Of a DNA stretch of 64,000 bases, positions 27,400 to 37,459 are shown in pieces. The position numbers and the translations under genes are program-made. Within the stretch, counting starts at the first letter, position 1. Every line of letters starts with the position of its first letter. The notes beneath the pieces were generated by a model. The model was not told the origin of the DNA, searched no databases, and was given only the letters and a program-made list of their open reading frames with translations. The DNA comes from Erythrobacter sp. YT30 (GTDB lineage Bacteria; Pseudomonadota; Alphaproteobacteria; Sphingomonadales; Sphingomonadaceae): NCBI RefSeq assembly GCF_001542875.1, contig NZ_LMAF01000001.1, positions 806,001 to 870,000 on the forward strand, read 5' to 3'.

Positions 27400-27757
27400 A
27401 CGGAGAGGATGTTCCTGAAATGTTCGAATTGGTCAAGGCGCGTGGTAAGCTGCCGTGTCGTTTTCCCAATCGAGATGGCCGCTATCCGCGAAAGGTCAAC
27501 GGGCAGGAAGTGAGAAGGTTTCGGCTGAGAGCAAATGGCAAGCGATCTTTGCGATCGGCTCGGGGGCGTTCGCAAGCATTGATTACAAGCAGTCTATCCT
27601 GCTCATCTCCGTTACGTTTCTGAGCTGCGACGAAGCGAGGAGCGATCAGGCTTTGAGCTTGTAGGTAAAATACCATCGAACACTCGCGTTTCCGCGCTCT
27701 TTCGCCATGGCGAGCAAAGCTCAGCGATGAAAACGCGCAACCTTTCCCGAAGGAGCC
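27400..27757. other. Divergent intergenic region between uvrA and the lysozyme gene
   Basis: This 358-base gap holds the LexA box close to uvrA, and otherwise I see no gene. Short frames such as 27482-27784 on the minus strand lack ribosome binding sites and family resemblance. The part before the lysozyme gene has CCCGAAGGAGCC about ten bases before its ATG, a good ribosome binding site. Confidence 0.5.
27411..27425. promoter_or_regulatory. LexA (SOS) box upstream of uvrA
   Basis: GTTCCTGAAATGTTC is an exact GTTC-N7-GTTC direct repeat, the LexA operator known in alphaproteobacteria. It lies 12 bases before the uvrA start codon, a position that would overlap its promoter or leader. Confidence 0.85.
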
Positions 27758-28693
27758 ATGATCAACACCGCATTTCCCACCCACAACCCTCTCACTTTTT
27801 CACATCGCAAAAGCGTTCCTCAATTCTCTGTTCGTAAAGGCGCGAGCAGCGGGGGCCGTTCGACGAGACGCACTTCGTCGGGACCCACATCCAACCCTCT
27901 TAGCGCGCCGGACCTGCCAACCTTCCGCAAGGCTGCACGACGGCGATTTCTTGATCGATTTCGGAAGAGGCGAGCAAGGCACCGCGAACCTTCTGACGCT
28001 TCACAAATTAAGCACGCCGCCCGACGATCAGGACCACGAAAGGCAAGACGGAAGCGAACAGCGGTAGCACTTGGTGTCAGCGCTGTGGGTCTTTCCAGCG
28101 CGGCCAATTTCGCGATGTCCGCTGATCCCATCCATGCAGGCGGCATCTTTTCTGTCTCGCTGAATGGCGATGGCGAGACCGGTTTCATCGATCCATTTGA
28201 GCGCCACAATGCGGGCGTATGGAATGTGAGCGACAGCATGCTTGAAGCCATGATCGAGGAGGAAGGTGTGCGCTATGACGTGTATCGCGACGTGGCCGGA
28301 TTTCCGACCGTAGGCGTAGGGCATTTGGTACTGCCCGCAGACAATCTGAAAGTTGGCGATACGATCACGCACCAACGCGCTATGCAACTGCTTGAGGACG
28401 ACCTTGCGAAAGCTGAAAGAGGCGTCCGCGATCTCGTCGGCGACCTTAAGGTCAATCAACACGAATTCGACGCGCTTGTTGATTTGGTATTCAACGTTGG
28501 CGTTGGCACAGTGTCGGAAGAGGAAAGCCCGCGGCTAAATGCGGCGATCAAGGCAGGCGATTATGAGGCGATGGCGGAAGAACTCGCCTATCACACTGCA
28601 CAAAACCAACTTGCCAAAGGCCTGGTCCATCGCAGCGAGCGCCGAACGCAGATCTTCTTGGATGGTGACTACAGCGATCCGCGCAATGGATGA
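27758..28693 (+). CDS. GH24 (phage T4-type) lysozyme with long basic N-terminal region
   Basis: The 311-residue protein has a C-terminal glycoside hydrolase 24 domain (about residues 160-305). The catalytic triad spacing E-x8-D-x5-T is met in EEGVRYDVYRDVAGFPTVG, and FDALVDLVFNVGVG follows as in T4-type lysozymes. The first 110 residues are rich in Arg and Ser/Thr, followed by a hydrophobic segment AVALGVSAVGLSSAANFAMS that may be a late signal anchor. Such enzymes hydrolyse peptidoglycan. No other phage gene is near, so this is probably a resident chromosomal gene, unusual in its N-terminus. The start ATG 27758 has a good ribosome binding site. Confidence 0.8.
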   Translation: MINTAFPTHNPLTFSHRKSVPQFSVRKGASSGGRSTRRTSSGPTSNPLSAPDLPTFRKAARRRFLDRFRKRRARHREPSDASQIKHAARRSGPRKARRKRTAVALGVSAVGLSSAANFAMSADPIHAGGIFSVSLNGDGETGFIDPFERHNAGVWNVSDSMLEAMIEEEGVRYDVYRDVAGFPTVGVGHLVLPADNLKVGDTITHQRAMQLLEDDLAKAERGVRDLVGDLKVNQHEFDALVDLVFNVGVGTVSEEESPRLNAAIKAGDYEAMAEELAYHTAQNQLAKGLVHRSERRTQIFLDGDYSDPRNG

Positions 28694-28706
28694 TTGCGAG
28701 TAGCCA

Positions 28707-29042
28707 TCAGATCTTCCCGCGCCATTTTAGCGACCTCCGATTGAGCTCCCAGATATCGGCCTCACAGGCTGCAATCTCTTCACCGATTTCCATGGCGCGC
28801 TTCAAGATATCTAGCGGCGCGTTTCGATAGGCTGGCGGATCGACAAATTCACGCCAGGCGCCGCCAAACGCGTTGTCGAGCAAGATGCGCATGAAGCAGT
28901 GATCGAGATCGACTGGCCAATCGCGTTCCTTTGCAAGTGAGGGGAGGGTTTGGCGGGTCAGCGCAAACCAGCGTTCGGTAAGGGCATCTCGCTCATTGTC
29001 GCTTTGCAATGCCTCATCAAAAAGGTTGGGCGTCTCGGACAT
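28707..29042 (-). CDS. Conserved hypothetical protein
   Basis: The 111-residue protein is mostly helical, with DLDHCFMRILLDNAFGG and NRRSLKWRGKI near the end. It resembles short conserved proteins of alphaproteobacteria that I recall with the same DHCFxRILLDxAxGG pattern, but their function is unknown to me. It is convergent with the lysozyme gene, 13 bases apart. Confidence 0.7.
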   Translation of the reverse strand: MSETPNLFDEALQSDNERDALTERWFALTRQTLPSLAKERDWPVDLDHCFMRILLDNAFGGAWREFVDPPAYRNAPLDILKRAMEIGEEIAACEADIWELNRRSLKWRGKI

Positions 29043-29423
29043 ATGGCATCAACGACGCGAGCTTTGGATGGTGCCCCAGACGCAAATCTTGAGCCCTTTG
29101 CATCGCTTTGCGCCACTGTCGTCTTTCTTCCCGTTTACACGATTTAACAACCCTTACCCAGCGTCCGCTTGAGATTGTGGCCTGAAAGATGAGGCTTTTT
29201 TTAGCCGCCCGGTGGAAGGCCTATAGAAAACCTGAAGTCGCGAAACGCGCGGAAATCCGTAGTTTCATAACTCTCTTTGCGAGTCTTTGCTGACGCCTTT
29301 CGGGTCGCACCTTAGCCGTTTTGCTTGGTCGTTTTAGAGACCGTTCGCGCGTGGCTGGGCGTATTTTGGTGTTTTCACCTTTGCGCTTTGCTGCCCGCGG
29401 ACGGATACCTCGCTCCGCCCCAC
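29043..29423. other. Intergenic region, nothing recognised
   Basis: A gap of about 380 bases between a hypothetical gene and the ABC transporter operon, whose last gene ends at 29424. I see no gene, terminator with a clear stem, or repeat. The minus-strand frame at 29221-29487 runs into the ABC ATPase gene on the same strand and has no family resemblance, so it is treated as non-coding. Confidence 0.4.
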
Positions 29424-30182
29424 TCAATTGCTGATGATGAGCGCTTTTGCGTATTGCTCGCCTGTCCATTGCGCCTCTACATTCCACACATCGGCAATGA
29501 CTTGCGCTGAGAGAGCGGTTTGAGGTGCCCCGTCAGATGCAACACGCCCTTCATCCAGCACCAGCACCCGGTCGGCATGGTTCATTGCGAGCGCCAGATC
29601 GTGCAGCACCATGATAACGCCCATCCCGCGCGCGGCGCAGGCCTTGAAATGGGCGACAAGGTTCATCTGATGGGAAAGATCGAGCGCTGCTAGCGGCTCA
29701 TCGGCCAGAATGAATTGCGGTTCTCCCGCGAGCACACGCGCGAGCAGAACTCGACCCTGCTCTCCGCCGGATAGTTGATGCGCGCGGCGATGACGCAGAG
29801 TGTCGCAGTCGAGCGCTGTGATCGCCGTATTGATCGCCTGTTTGCCTTGGTCCGATCGCGCATCGCCGTGCGGCATTCTCCCAAGGGCCACCAGCGCCTC
29901 TACCGTCACATCCCAAGCAATCTCGCCCGATTGCGGAAGGTAGCCGAGCGCCTTTGCACGCTCCTTGTGCGGATAGGATGAGATGGGTTCTCCAGCGAGC
30001 TGAACCCTCCCCGCTTCGGCATGAAGCAATCCTGCGCAAGCCATCAGCAGGCTCGATTTACCCGCTCCGTTTGGGCCTACAATGGCGGTGATCTGGCCAG
30101 GCTGGAAAGTGGTGGTAATGTCCGACAGCACCCGTTTGCCGCCGCGCGAAAGCGAGAGGTTTTCAGTCGTAAGCGCGCTCAT
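29424..30182 (-). CDS. ABC transporter ATP-binding protein (FecE/HmuV/BtuD type)
   Basis: The 252-residue ATPase has Walker A GPNGAGKSS, Q-loop LPQSGEIAW, signature LSGGEQGR, Walker B FILADEPLAALD and H-loop VLHDLALAM. It belongs to the group that drives import of iron-siderophore, heme or cobalamin with FecCD-type permeases. It follows its permease gene with a four-base ATGA overlap; the ATG 30182 start gives the normal length, while the longer upstream frame is not supported. The substrate is not decided by sequence alone. Confidence 0.88.
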   Translation of the reverse strand: MSALTTENLSLSRGGKRVLSDITTTFQPGQITAIVGPNGAGKSSLLMACAGLLHAEAGRVQLAGEPISSYPHKERAKALGYLPQSGEIAWDVTVEALVALGRMPHGDARSDQGKQAINTAITALDCDTLRHRRAHQLSGGEQGRVLLARVLAGEPQFILADEPLAALDLSHQMNLVAHFKACAARGMGVIMVLHDLALAMNHADRVLVLDEGRVASDGAPQTALSAQVIADVWNVEAQWTGEQYAKALIISN

Positions 30183-31183
30183 AACTGCCCCCTTCGCATG
30201 CGGATGAGCAGCCACAGGAAGAAAGGCGCGCCGATCAGAGACAAGGCAATGCCAAGGCGCAGCTCGGTCACCAGAGGCAGAATGCGAACCGCGCAATCAG
30301 CGACCAGGACGAGCGCTCCGCCAGCCAAGGCGCTTGGCAAGATCAGGTTGGATGGCATGCGGTCCGTAAGCGGGCGGACAAGATGCGGCACGATAAGGCC
30401 AACGAACCCGATTATCCCCGCCACTGCAACGCCCGCGCCAACGGTCAAGCCTACACCGATCACCAAAAGCAGAAGAAGCCGCGAGGGATCAACACCCATA
30501 GATCGCGCGGCATCATCACCAAGAGTAAGCGCGTCGAGTGCACGAGATGCGAAGGCCAGCACCGCAATGCCCGCCAGTGTCAGCGGGCCAGCCAGCCAAA
30601 CCTCGTTCCATGATCGATCTGTCAGTGCCCCATTGAGCCACAGCACGATCTGGCTCATCGCAAAGGCATTGGGTGACAATGTGATGGCGAGCGCGGTCAA
30701 CGCTCCTGCAAGGCTCGCGATCATCAGGCCGGCCAGCGTGAACAGGGCAATCCCGCCGCCAACACCCGATGCGGTGCGCCCGGCAATCGCTGCAAGCAAT
30801 GTCATGCCCAAAGCTGCACCGACGAGAGCGACAAGCGGCAAGCCAAATGCGGCGAATGCCAGCGGAAATGCCGCGCCAAACCAGAGCCAGGTGACAGCTC
30901 CAAGAGCAGCCATCGGCGCGATGCCGAATAGGCCAGGATCAGCCAACGGGTTGCGCAGAAACCCCTGCATCGCAGCGCCTGCAGCGCCCAACCCTGCGCC
31001 GATCGTTACAGCCAAAATAGCGCGCGGAAGGCGCAGCTCCATTAGGATCAAAGCAGCGTTCGTGCCCGCCTCGGACACATGAAACGGGTCAATCCAGACG
31101 CGCCCTGCCAGCAACGAAAGCGGCACAAGAACTGCCAGCAGTGCGGCGAGGACAAGGTTAGTGCGCATGGCGATGGCCATCAT
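30179..31183 (-). CDS. FecCD-family ABC transporter permease
   Basis: The 334-residue protein has about nine to ten transmembrane segments and FecCD-family blocks: AAMQGFLRNPLADPGLFGIAP near residue 90, LGDDAARSMGVDP, and GFVGLIVPHLVR. It pairs with the ATPase downstream and the binding protein upstream in one operon. It probably imports heme, iron-siderophore or cobalamin; no TonB receptor or biosynthetic gene in the window narrows this. The start overlaps the upstream gene by 26 bases, and a later ATG (31168) is possible. Confidence 0.9.
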   Translation of the reverse strand: MMAIAMRTNLVLAALLAVLVPLSLLAGRVWIDPFHVSEAGTNAALILMELRLPRAILAVTIGAGLGAAGAAMQGFLRNPLADPGLFGIAPMAALGAVTWLWFGAAFPLAFAAFGLPLVALVGAALGMTLLAAIAGRTASGVGGGIALFTLAGLMIASLAGALTALAITLSPNAFAMSQIVLWLNGALTDRSWNEVWLAGPLTLAGIAVLAFASRALDALTLGDDAARSMGVDPSRLLLLLVIGVGLTVGAGVAVAGIIGFVGLIVPHLVRPLTDRMPSNLILPSALAGGALVLVADCAVRILPLVTELRLGIALSLIGAPFFLWLLIRMRRGQL

Positions 31184-32078
31184 GGGTCACACTGCCGGGC
31201 GGGTTCAGCACGAAGTCGAGGCGTATCGCTTCCAGCCGCTCCCACGCTTTAGGTATGCTGGGGCCGCCGCAGTAAAAAAGCTGTGGCTCAAACCGGGCGA
31301 CGCGGGTCTGCTCTAATTCGGAAAGCAATGGATGTGTCTGCCCGTTTGAATTGCCAGCAACCAGAAGCAGGTCGGGCGGATCGGCCACAATCGCTTCCAA
31401 TGCGATATGATCGGCCTGGCCCAGGCCCATCTTTGCTCCGTGATTTGCCAGCCCGAACCGGCCAAGATGCTCCCAGACGAGCGAAGCTTCGCCCGCAACG
31501 ATTTGGCCCGGTTGCCATAGCATCGCGCTTACTTGCGATTCTTCAGGTACAGGCATCGCGCTGAATGTCGGGAGGTCGCGCATTATGCGCGTTTCCAACG
31601 CCTTACCCTCGCTGGTGCGCTCGGCCAATTTCGCCAACCGCCCAATCTGCGCGAGGCTTTCATCAAGGCTGGTGGGGCTGCCAAACGTCTCAACGGTAAC
31701 GCCCAAGCGCTCCAACGCGGACTTGGTCGATGGCGCGATAAAGGTGCTCGCGAGCACGAGATCGGGTTGAAGCGCGACAATCTCTTCCGCTGTCCCACCA
31801 GTGATCGCGAATTGATCCGCCACTTCGCGATCAATCGAGGAGGATACAGGGTCGCGGCTGTAATGCGACAAGGCCAGAATTTGCGAAGGATCAGCGACTT
31901 CGACGAGGATCGCGTCGAGGCACGGATTGAGGCTCACTATGCGAGGTCCAGATTGGCCCGCGCGCCCCACGCGATCGGTGTTTTCAGGGGCACCGCACGC
32001 ACAAAGACCTAGCGCGAGTAGCGCTGCCAGCGCCGTCCGTGCCGCGCCAATTCCGCCGTGCTTTGCTGGATATCCCAT
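31158..32078 (-). CDS. Periplasmic substrate-binding protein (BtuF/FecB-like), lipoprotein
   Basis: About 306 residues. The signal peptide ends in a lipobox-like LCAC, so the protein is probably a lipoprotein. The mature N-terminus IVSLNPCLDAILVE and GTAEEIVALQPDLVLAS are typical of TroA-fold helical-backbone binding proteins that take cobalamin, heme or siderophores. The C-terminus ends in HDGHRHAH, a His-rich tail that might bind metal. The ATG 32078 was chosen because it gives the signal peptide; a longer frame reaches 32120. It is the first gene of the importer operon. Confidence 0.8.
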   Translation of the reverse strand: MGYPAKHGGIGAARTALAALLALGLCACGAPENTDRVGRAGQSGPRIVSLNPCLDAILVEVADPSQILALSHYSRDPVSSSIDREVADQFAITGGTAEEIVALQPDLVLASTFIAPSTKSALERLGVTVETFGSPTSLDESLAQIGRLAKLAERTSEGKALETRIMRDLPTFSAMPVPEESQVSAMLWQPGQIVAGEASLVWEHLGRFGLANHGAKMGLGQADHIALEAIVADPPDLLLVAGNSNGQTHPLLSELEQTRVARFEPQLFYCGGPSIPKAWERLEAIRLDFVLNPPGSVTHDGHRHAH

Positions 32079-32239
32079 CACTTGGGCGAGAGCGTTACGC
32101 GGTGGTTGAGCCGCTCGCAAGCAACACCTTGCGTGCGCTACCGAATGGCCCTCGCGTTAAGGAATGGGCCGAACTTGTGTCCCATGGCGACGCGTTGCAT
32201 ATCTTAACTCGCGCAGCGAACTTACTCACGCTACGCGCT

Positions 32240-33493
32240 ATGGCGCGATTTTTGGATCGCACCGCTTTTGAACACCGCAACGGAAACCGACTGCACCCGC
32301 TCTACCGCATGACACAGGCTCACATCTTTGAACGCGCCAATATGCCTCTTGGCCACACCGCGCCCATAAGCCAGGTGCCGCGGGTTGATACTGTTCCCGC
32401 AAGATCGGTGGTTGAAGAGCCCACGCCTGAATCCCGCTCGGCCACTTTCAAGCAGCACTTCGAAGGCATACCGTTCAAAAAGCGCGCATTGCTGCTTGCA
32501 GCCGCTATCGCCGTGCCAGCCATGGCAGCACCTGGAGATTTCGGCGCTCTGCCCGGCGATGCCACACGCACGGGCGATGATTTCGCAACGCGGGCAATCG
32601 TCAATGCGGCCTTACCGTTTGAGCGACCCGGACAAAGCTTTCCGGGTTCGGCTTTCTACTATCTTGGCGATCCGCCCGAGGATGCACTGATCGCGCTGCC
32701 GACAACCGATGCGTTTGACACAGGCGCAGAAGGCGAACGGCAGCTTGGCGCAGCGATTGATGCCGGTCCGCCTGCACGGCCATTCTTTTCATCCGTCGCA
32801 GGCCAAGGCCATATGCGCGCGCTCGACTGCATGGCGCAGGCGATCTGGTATGAAGCGGCAAGCGAGAGCACTGCGGGCCAACGCGCGGTCGCTCAAGTCG
32901 TGCTGAACCGCGTTGCCCATCCAAGCTGGCCCGGCAGCGTTTGCGGCGTAGTGTACGAAGGATCGCAGCGCAGCACTGGATGCCAGTTCAGCTTTACTTG
33001 TGATGGCAGCCTTGCCCGCCGCGCCCGCGGGGGAAGCTGGGAAAAAGCGCGACGGCTCGCCTCCGAAGCTTTGTCAGGCAGCGTCTATGCACCCATCGGC
33101 CACGCAACGCATTATCACACGCTTTGGGTTAACCCCTATTGGGCCGGATCGCTTGACCATGTGGGCACGATCGGCGCGCACCGGTTTTACCGCAATCGAG
33201 GCCGTGCGGGCGAGAAATCGGCGTTCACGGGGAGCTATGCCGGTGTTGAGCCTTCAGTGAGCGGGCGCATGAAGCGAGCTCCATCGGTTTACACTAACAG
33301 TTCCGCAACTGGTGAGGTGACCAGCACATCCGCACCGCCACCGGGTTCGGCCATCGCACCACCGCAAGCTGCCCCTGCTCCACGCTACGCAGACCCCAGT
33401 CTCGAAGGATCGGGCAATGTAAAGCCAGGCTTTTCCAATGCAGGTCAGTGGAAGAAGATTCCCGGAAAAAGCTCCACAGCTGAAGATCAGTAA
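32240..33493 (+). CDS. Cell wall hydrolase, SleB-like domain
   Basis: About 417 residues, with a central SleB-type hydrolase domain (residues about 195-310). The characteristic AIWYEAASESTAGQRAVAQ contains the presumed catalytic glutamate; NRVAHPSWPGSVCGVVYEGS and HYHTLWVNPYWA follow. A hydrophobic segment near residues 75-95 may anchor it in the membrane. The C-terminal 90 residues are Pro/Ala/Ser rich and low-complexity. SleB-like enzymes cleave peptidoglycan. The start is uncertain: ATG 32240 or ATG 32309, with an open frame reaching 32039. Confidence 0.82.
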   Translation: MARFLDRTAFEHRNGNRLHPLYRMTQAHIFERANMPLGHTAPISQVPRVDTVPARSVVEEPTPESRSATFKQHFEGIPFKKRALLLAAAIAVPAMAAPGDFGALPGDATRTGDDFATRAIVNAALPFERPGQSFPGSAFYYLGDPPEDALIALPTTDAFDTGAEGERQLGAAIDAGPPARPFFSSVAGQGHMRALDCMAQAIWYEAASESTAGQRAVAQVVLNRVAHPSWPGSVCGVVYEGSQRSTGCQFSFTCDGSLARRARGGSWEKARRLASEALSGSVYAPIGHATHYHTLWVNPYWAGSLDHVGTIGAHRFYRNRGRAGEKSAFTGSYAGVEPSVSGRMKRAPSVYTNSSATGEVTSTSAPPPGSAIAPPQAAPAPRYADPSLEGSGNVKPGFSNAGQWKKIPGKSSTAEDQ

Positions 33494-33745
33494 AGCCGGC
33501 AAGCGCCGCGGACCGCGGCATCCCAATCCGTTAACTTTTCGCAATGCCGCATTAACGCGCGCTGCCGAGAGGAATGGGGCGCACTTTAACGTTTTCCTAA
33601 CCCTACCTCCCAACAAATCCTTAGCTGTGCCCGGCCTATTCAGAGGCTCGACTTTTTCAAGCACCTGAGCTCTCAGCCTCTCCTCTCCCCTAAAGAGCCA
33701 TTTCGGCCTGAGAGAGACGCGAAGCCAACGCGGACAGCGCCTGTT

Positions 33746-34144
33746 ATGACCATCCATTTCGCCCCGGCCAAAAGCAATCGGCGCGGGACGTTCTGCCCAA
33801 AGGTCGAGCGCATGCTTTCGCGCGTTTCTTTGGGCACGGCAGCGAATGATAATGGCAGGACAAGGCTGCGTCAGGGCGCATTCGTTCCCCCATCACAAGA
33901 TATCCTGGAAGCAGCGCTTCGCCACTTTGCCGAGTACGGCCTTGGCGCAGCACGCGCTGCGCGGATGCGGGCAAAGCAAGCTTTCTTCGAAGGTGACCGA
34001 GCAGCCTATGATTGGTGGATCGGCATAACCCAGACATTGGACCGCCGTCTCGCTGATCAAACGCTGCACCATCAGGCAGAACCGGGCATTGCTGCCAATT
34101 CGGACGCTGAAATTTGCGTCCTCGCACCTGAAAAAGCGCGTTAA
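33746..34144 (+). CDS. Hypothetical protein
   Basis: The 132-residue protein has no function known to me. The N-terminal 45 residues are basic and probably unstructured; residues about 50-105 (PPSQDILEAALRHFAEYGL and AAYDWWIGITQTLDRRLAD) look helical. No signal peptide or membrane segment is seen. It lies between the SleB-like gene and a GGDEF-EAL gene on the same strand, with gaps of more than 70 bases, so co-regulation is only possible. I recall similar short proteins in sphingomonads. Confidence 0.55.
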   Translation: MTIHFAPAKSNRRGTFCPKVERMLSRVSLGTAANDNGRTRLRQGAFVPPSQDILEAALRHFAEYGLGAARAARMRAKQAFFEGDRAAYDWWIGITQTLDRRLADQTLHHQAEPGIAANSDAEICVLAPEKAR

Positions 34145-34184
34145 CGATCTCAATTTCCTGCCAAAAATCTCGGTAAGGATTGCG

Positions 34185-34199
34185 TTAACCTCGGCTTGA
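34185..34199 (+). promoter_or_regulatory. CtrA-like half-site pair upstream of the GGDEF-EAL gene
   Basis: TTAA-N7-TTGA (34185-34199) differs by one base from the TTAA-N7-TTAA consensus of the alphaproteobacterial cell-cycle regulator CtrA. A similar TTAA-N7-CTAA stands at 33586-33600. Such matches can arise by chance. Confidence 0.3.
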
Positions 34200-34224
34200 C
34201 GGTTTTGCTTTAACTCGTGTGCGT

Positions 34225-36192
34225 ATGGGAGCGATCGGGCCACTCAGAAAACTTCGGACGTTGCAAACGCGGCGAACGCGCACTGACAAAGTGTCTGCGC
34301 GGGTGCGGCGTTTGCTAGTGCGTACGCTCTATACCCAGCCGCTCAGCCTCGCCGTTGGCGCGTTTACGACGGTTGGGGCAGCCGCCGTCGCAGCCTGGGT
34401 TTCGGGGATCCCCGAACTCACGGTCGCCTGTTTCATCCTCGCCTTCATCGCTTTTGCCCGGATTGTCGCCGCATTTGGCTTATCCCCGGACAAGGTGGGC
34501 AACAGCACATCGATGCTGGAACTGGTCTACGAAATCGGCGCTTTCAGCTATGCATTGGCGCTGGGATCAACCGCTGCCTACAGCATTTGGATCGCAGCTG
34601 AGACTGAGGTTGTCGTCCTGCTTGTTGCCAACGCACTCTGCTATGGCGTTGGGGTCTGCGCACGCAATGCCGGGCGTCTTACCATTGCGGTTGGACAACT
34701 TTGCCTAGCCGTCTTGCCGGTGGCAATGGCGAGTTTCCTAACCGGACAGCCCGCTTTCATCGCGTTGGGCGCGACTATTTTCGGCCTCATCGCGGGCATG
34801 CTCTCGATTGCGATCAACATCTTCAAAGTCCTGCGGGATTCCATCGCTTCCGCTGAAACAAGCGCCCAATTGGCTGACAAGATGCAGGTTCTTGCCCGCA
34901 CCGATGTGGTGACGGGCCTTTCGAACCGCGCTGGGCTTAATCACTCCATGGTCGAGACGATGATGTCGATCAGTGAAGAGAGCAGGCTCGCGCTCATCTG
35001 GATTGACCTTGATCGCTTCAAGGAAGTCAATGACCTGCTCGGCCACCCGGTCGGAGACCGCGTGCTCACCGAGGTTGCCCGCCGATTGCGTGATGTGTGC
35101 CCGTCCAGCACCACTGTTTCACGCTTTGGCGGTGACGAATTTGTCGCCTTTTGTCCCATCGAAGATCGCAAACACGCTGAGCAACTCGCTAGCGAGATTC
35201 ACGCCGAGATCATGCGCCCGATGCGGATCGAAGGCGATAGGCTGGAAGTGCGCGCATCGCTTGGCGTTGCACTCCTACCCGATGACGGCAAGGATGCCGA
35301 TACGCTGATGCAGTGCGCTGATCTGGCACTGTATCACGCGAAAGTGGGCGGACGCGCGCAGACCTGCTTCTTTGACAAGAGCATGACCCGCGACCTTGTG
35401 CGTCGGCGCGAAATTGAAGACGAATTGCGACTTGCATTGCAGCGCGATGAGCTGTCGATCTTCTATCAACCAATCGTCGATCTTGAGACCGGGCAGATCA
35501 GATGTTTCGAAGCGTTGGTGCGCTGGTTCCACCCAGAAAAGGGTGAATTGCGCCCCGATGAATTTATCCCGGTTGCTGAAGAAACCGGCGTTATTGTGAC
35601 GCTCGGCAACTGGATTACCGCTCAGGCCGCACGAACGGCTGCGACCTGGCCTGAAGACATAACGATCGCTGTGAACCTCTCACCGCTCCAAATCCGTGCG
35701 CCCGGTGCCGCATTAGGCATGCGCAATGCCTTGAAGGAGGCGGGTCTCGATCCCTCGCGCATGATCCTCGAAGTGACCGAAAGCCTCTTTATCGAAGACA
35801 ATCACGCAACCGCCAATTTCATTCAGGAAATGTCGGGCATCGGTGTGCAGTTCGCGCTTGATGATTTTGGCACGGGCTATTCTTCGCTCGCTCATATCAA
35901 CCGCTTCCCGCTCTCCAAGATTAAGGTGGATCGCAGCTTCGTTTCCGGCCCGCATGTCGGCAAGAAAAGCGATGCGATCATCCGCGCCGTTGCCGAGATG
36001 GGCAACACGCTGGACATGGAGATCGTCGCCGAGGGACTTGAGACGATTGAGCAGGTGAAGGCCGTGAAGGAAGCGGGCTGCACGCTGGGGCAAGGATACT
36101 ATTTCAGCCGCGCCGTACCCGATTACCTAGCTGCAATGCTGCTTGCGCAGGAACGTGATGGCGAGAAGCGCAGAGCGGCCGGCGGCGAATAG
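34225..36192 (+). CDS. Membrane-bound GGDEF-EAL protein
   Basis: The 655-residue protein has an N-terminal membrane region of about six segments (residues 40-205), followed by GGDEF and EAL domains. The GGDEF motif is intact (RFGGDEF, about residue 300), so diguanylate cyclase activity is possible, but no RxxD inhibitory site is placed upstream of it. The EAL domain is also intact: FEALVRW near 430, DDFGTGYSSL, and KVDRSFV with VAEGLE. The protein may make or degrade cyclic di-GMP. The ATG at 34225 is preceded by a GTG at 34219. It is monocistronic. Confidence 0.88.
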   Translation: MGAIGPLRKLRTLQTRRTRTDKVSARVRRLLVRTLYTQPLSLAVGAFTTVGAAAVAAWVSGIPELTVACFILAFIAFARIVAAFGLSPDKVGNSTSMLELVYEIGAFSYALALGSTAAYSIWIAAETEVVVLLVANALCYGVGVCARNAGRLTIAVGQLCLAVLPVAMASFLTGQPAFIALGATIFGLIAGMLSIAINIFKVLRDSIASAETSAQLADKMQVLARTDVVTGLSNRAGLNHSMVETMMSISEESRLALIWIDLDRFKEVNDLLGHPVGDRVLTEVARRLRDVCPSSTTVSRFGGDEFVAFCPIEDRKHAEQLASEIHAEIMRPMRIEGDRLEVRASLGVALLPDDGKDADTLMQCADLALYHAKVGGRAQTCFFDKSMTRDLVRRREIEDELRLALQRDELSIFYQPIVDLETGQIRCFEALVRWFHPEKGELRPDEFIPVAEETGVIVTLGNWITAQAARTAATWPEDITIAVNLSPLQIRAPGAALGMRNALKEAGLDPSRMILEVTESLFIEDNHATANFIQEMSGIGVQFALDDFGTGYSSLAHINRFPLSKIKVDRSFVSGPHVGKKSDAIIRAVAEMGNTLDMEIVAEGLETIEQVKAVKEAGCTLGQGYYFSRAVPDYLAAMLLAQERDGEKRRAAGGE

Positions 36193-37452
<1,260 letters not shown>

Positions 37453-37459
37453 CTTAGCC

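Noticed and set aside
27758..28693. Prophage inferred from the lysozyme gene
   Set aside because: No integrase, holin, capsid, tail or terminase gene is present within the window.
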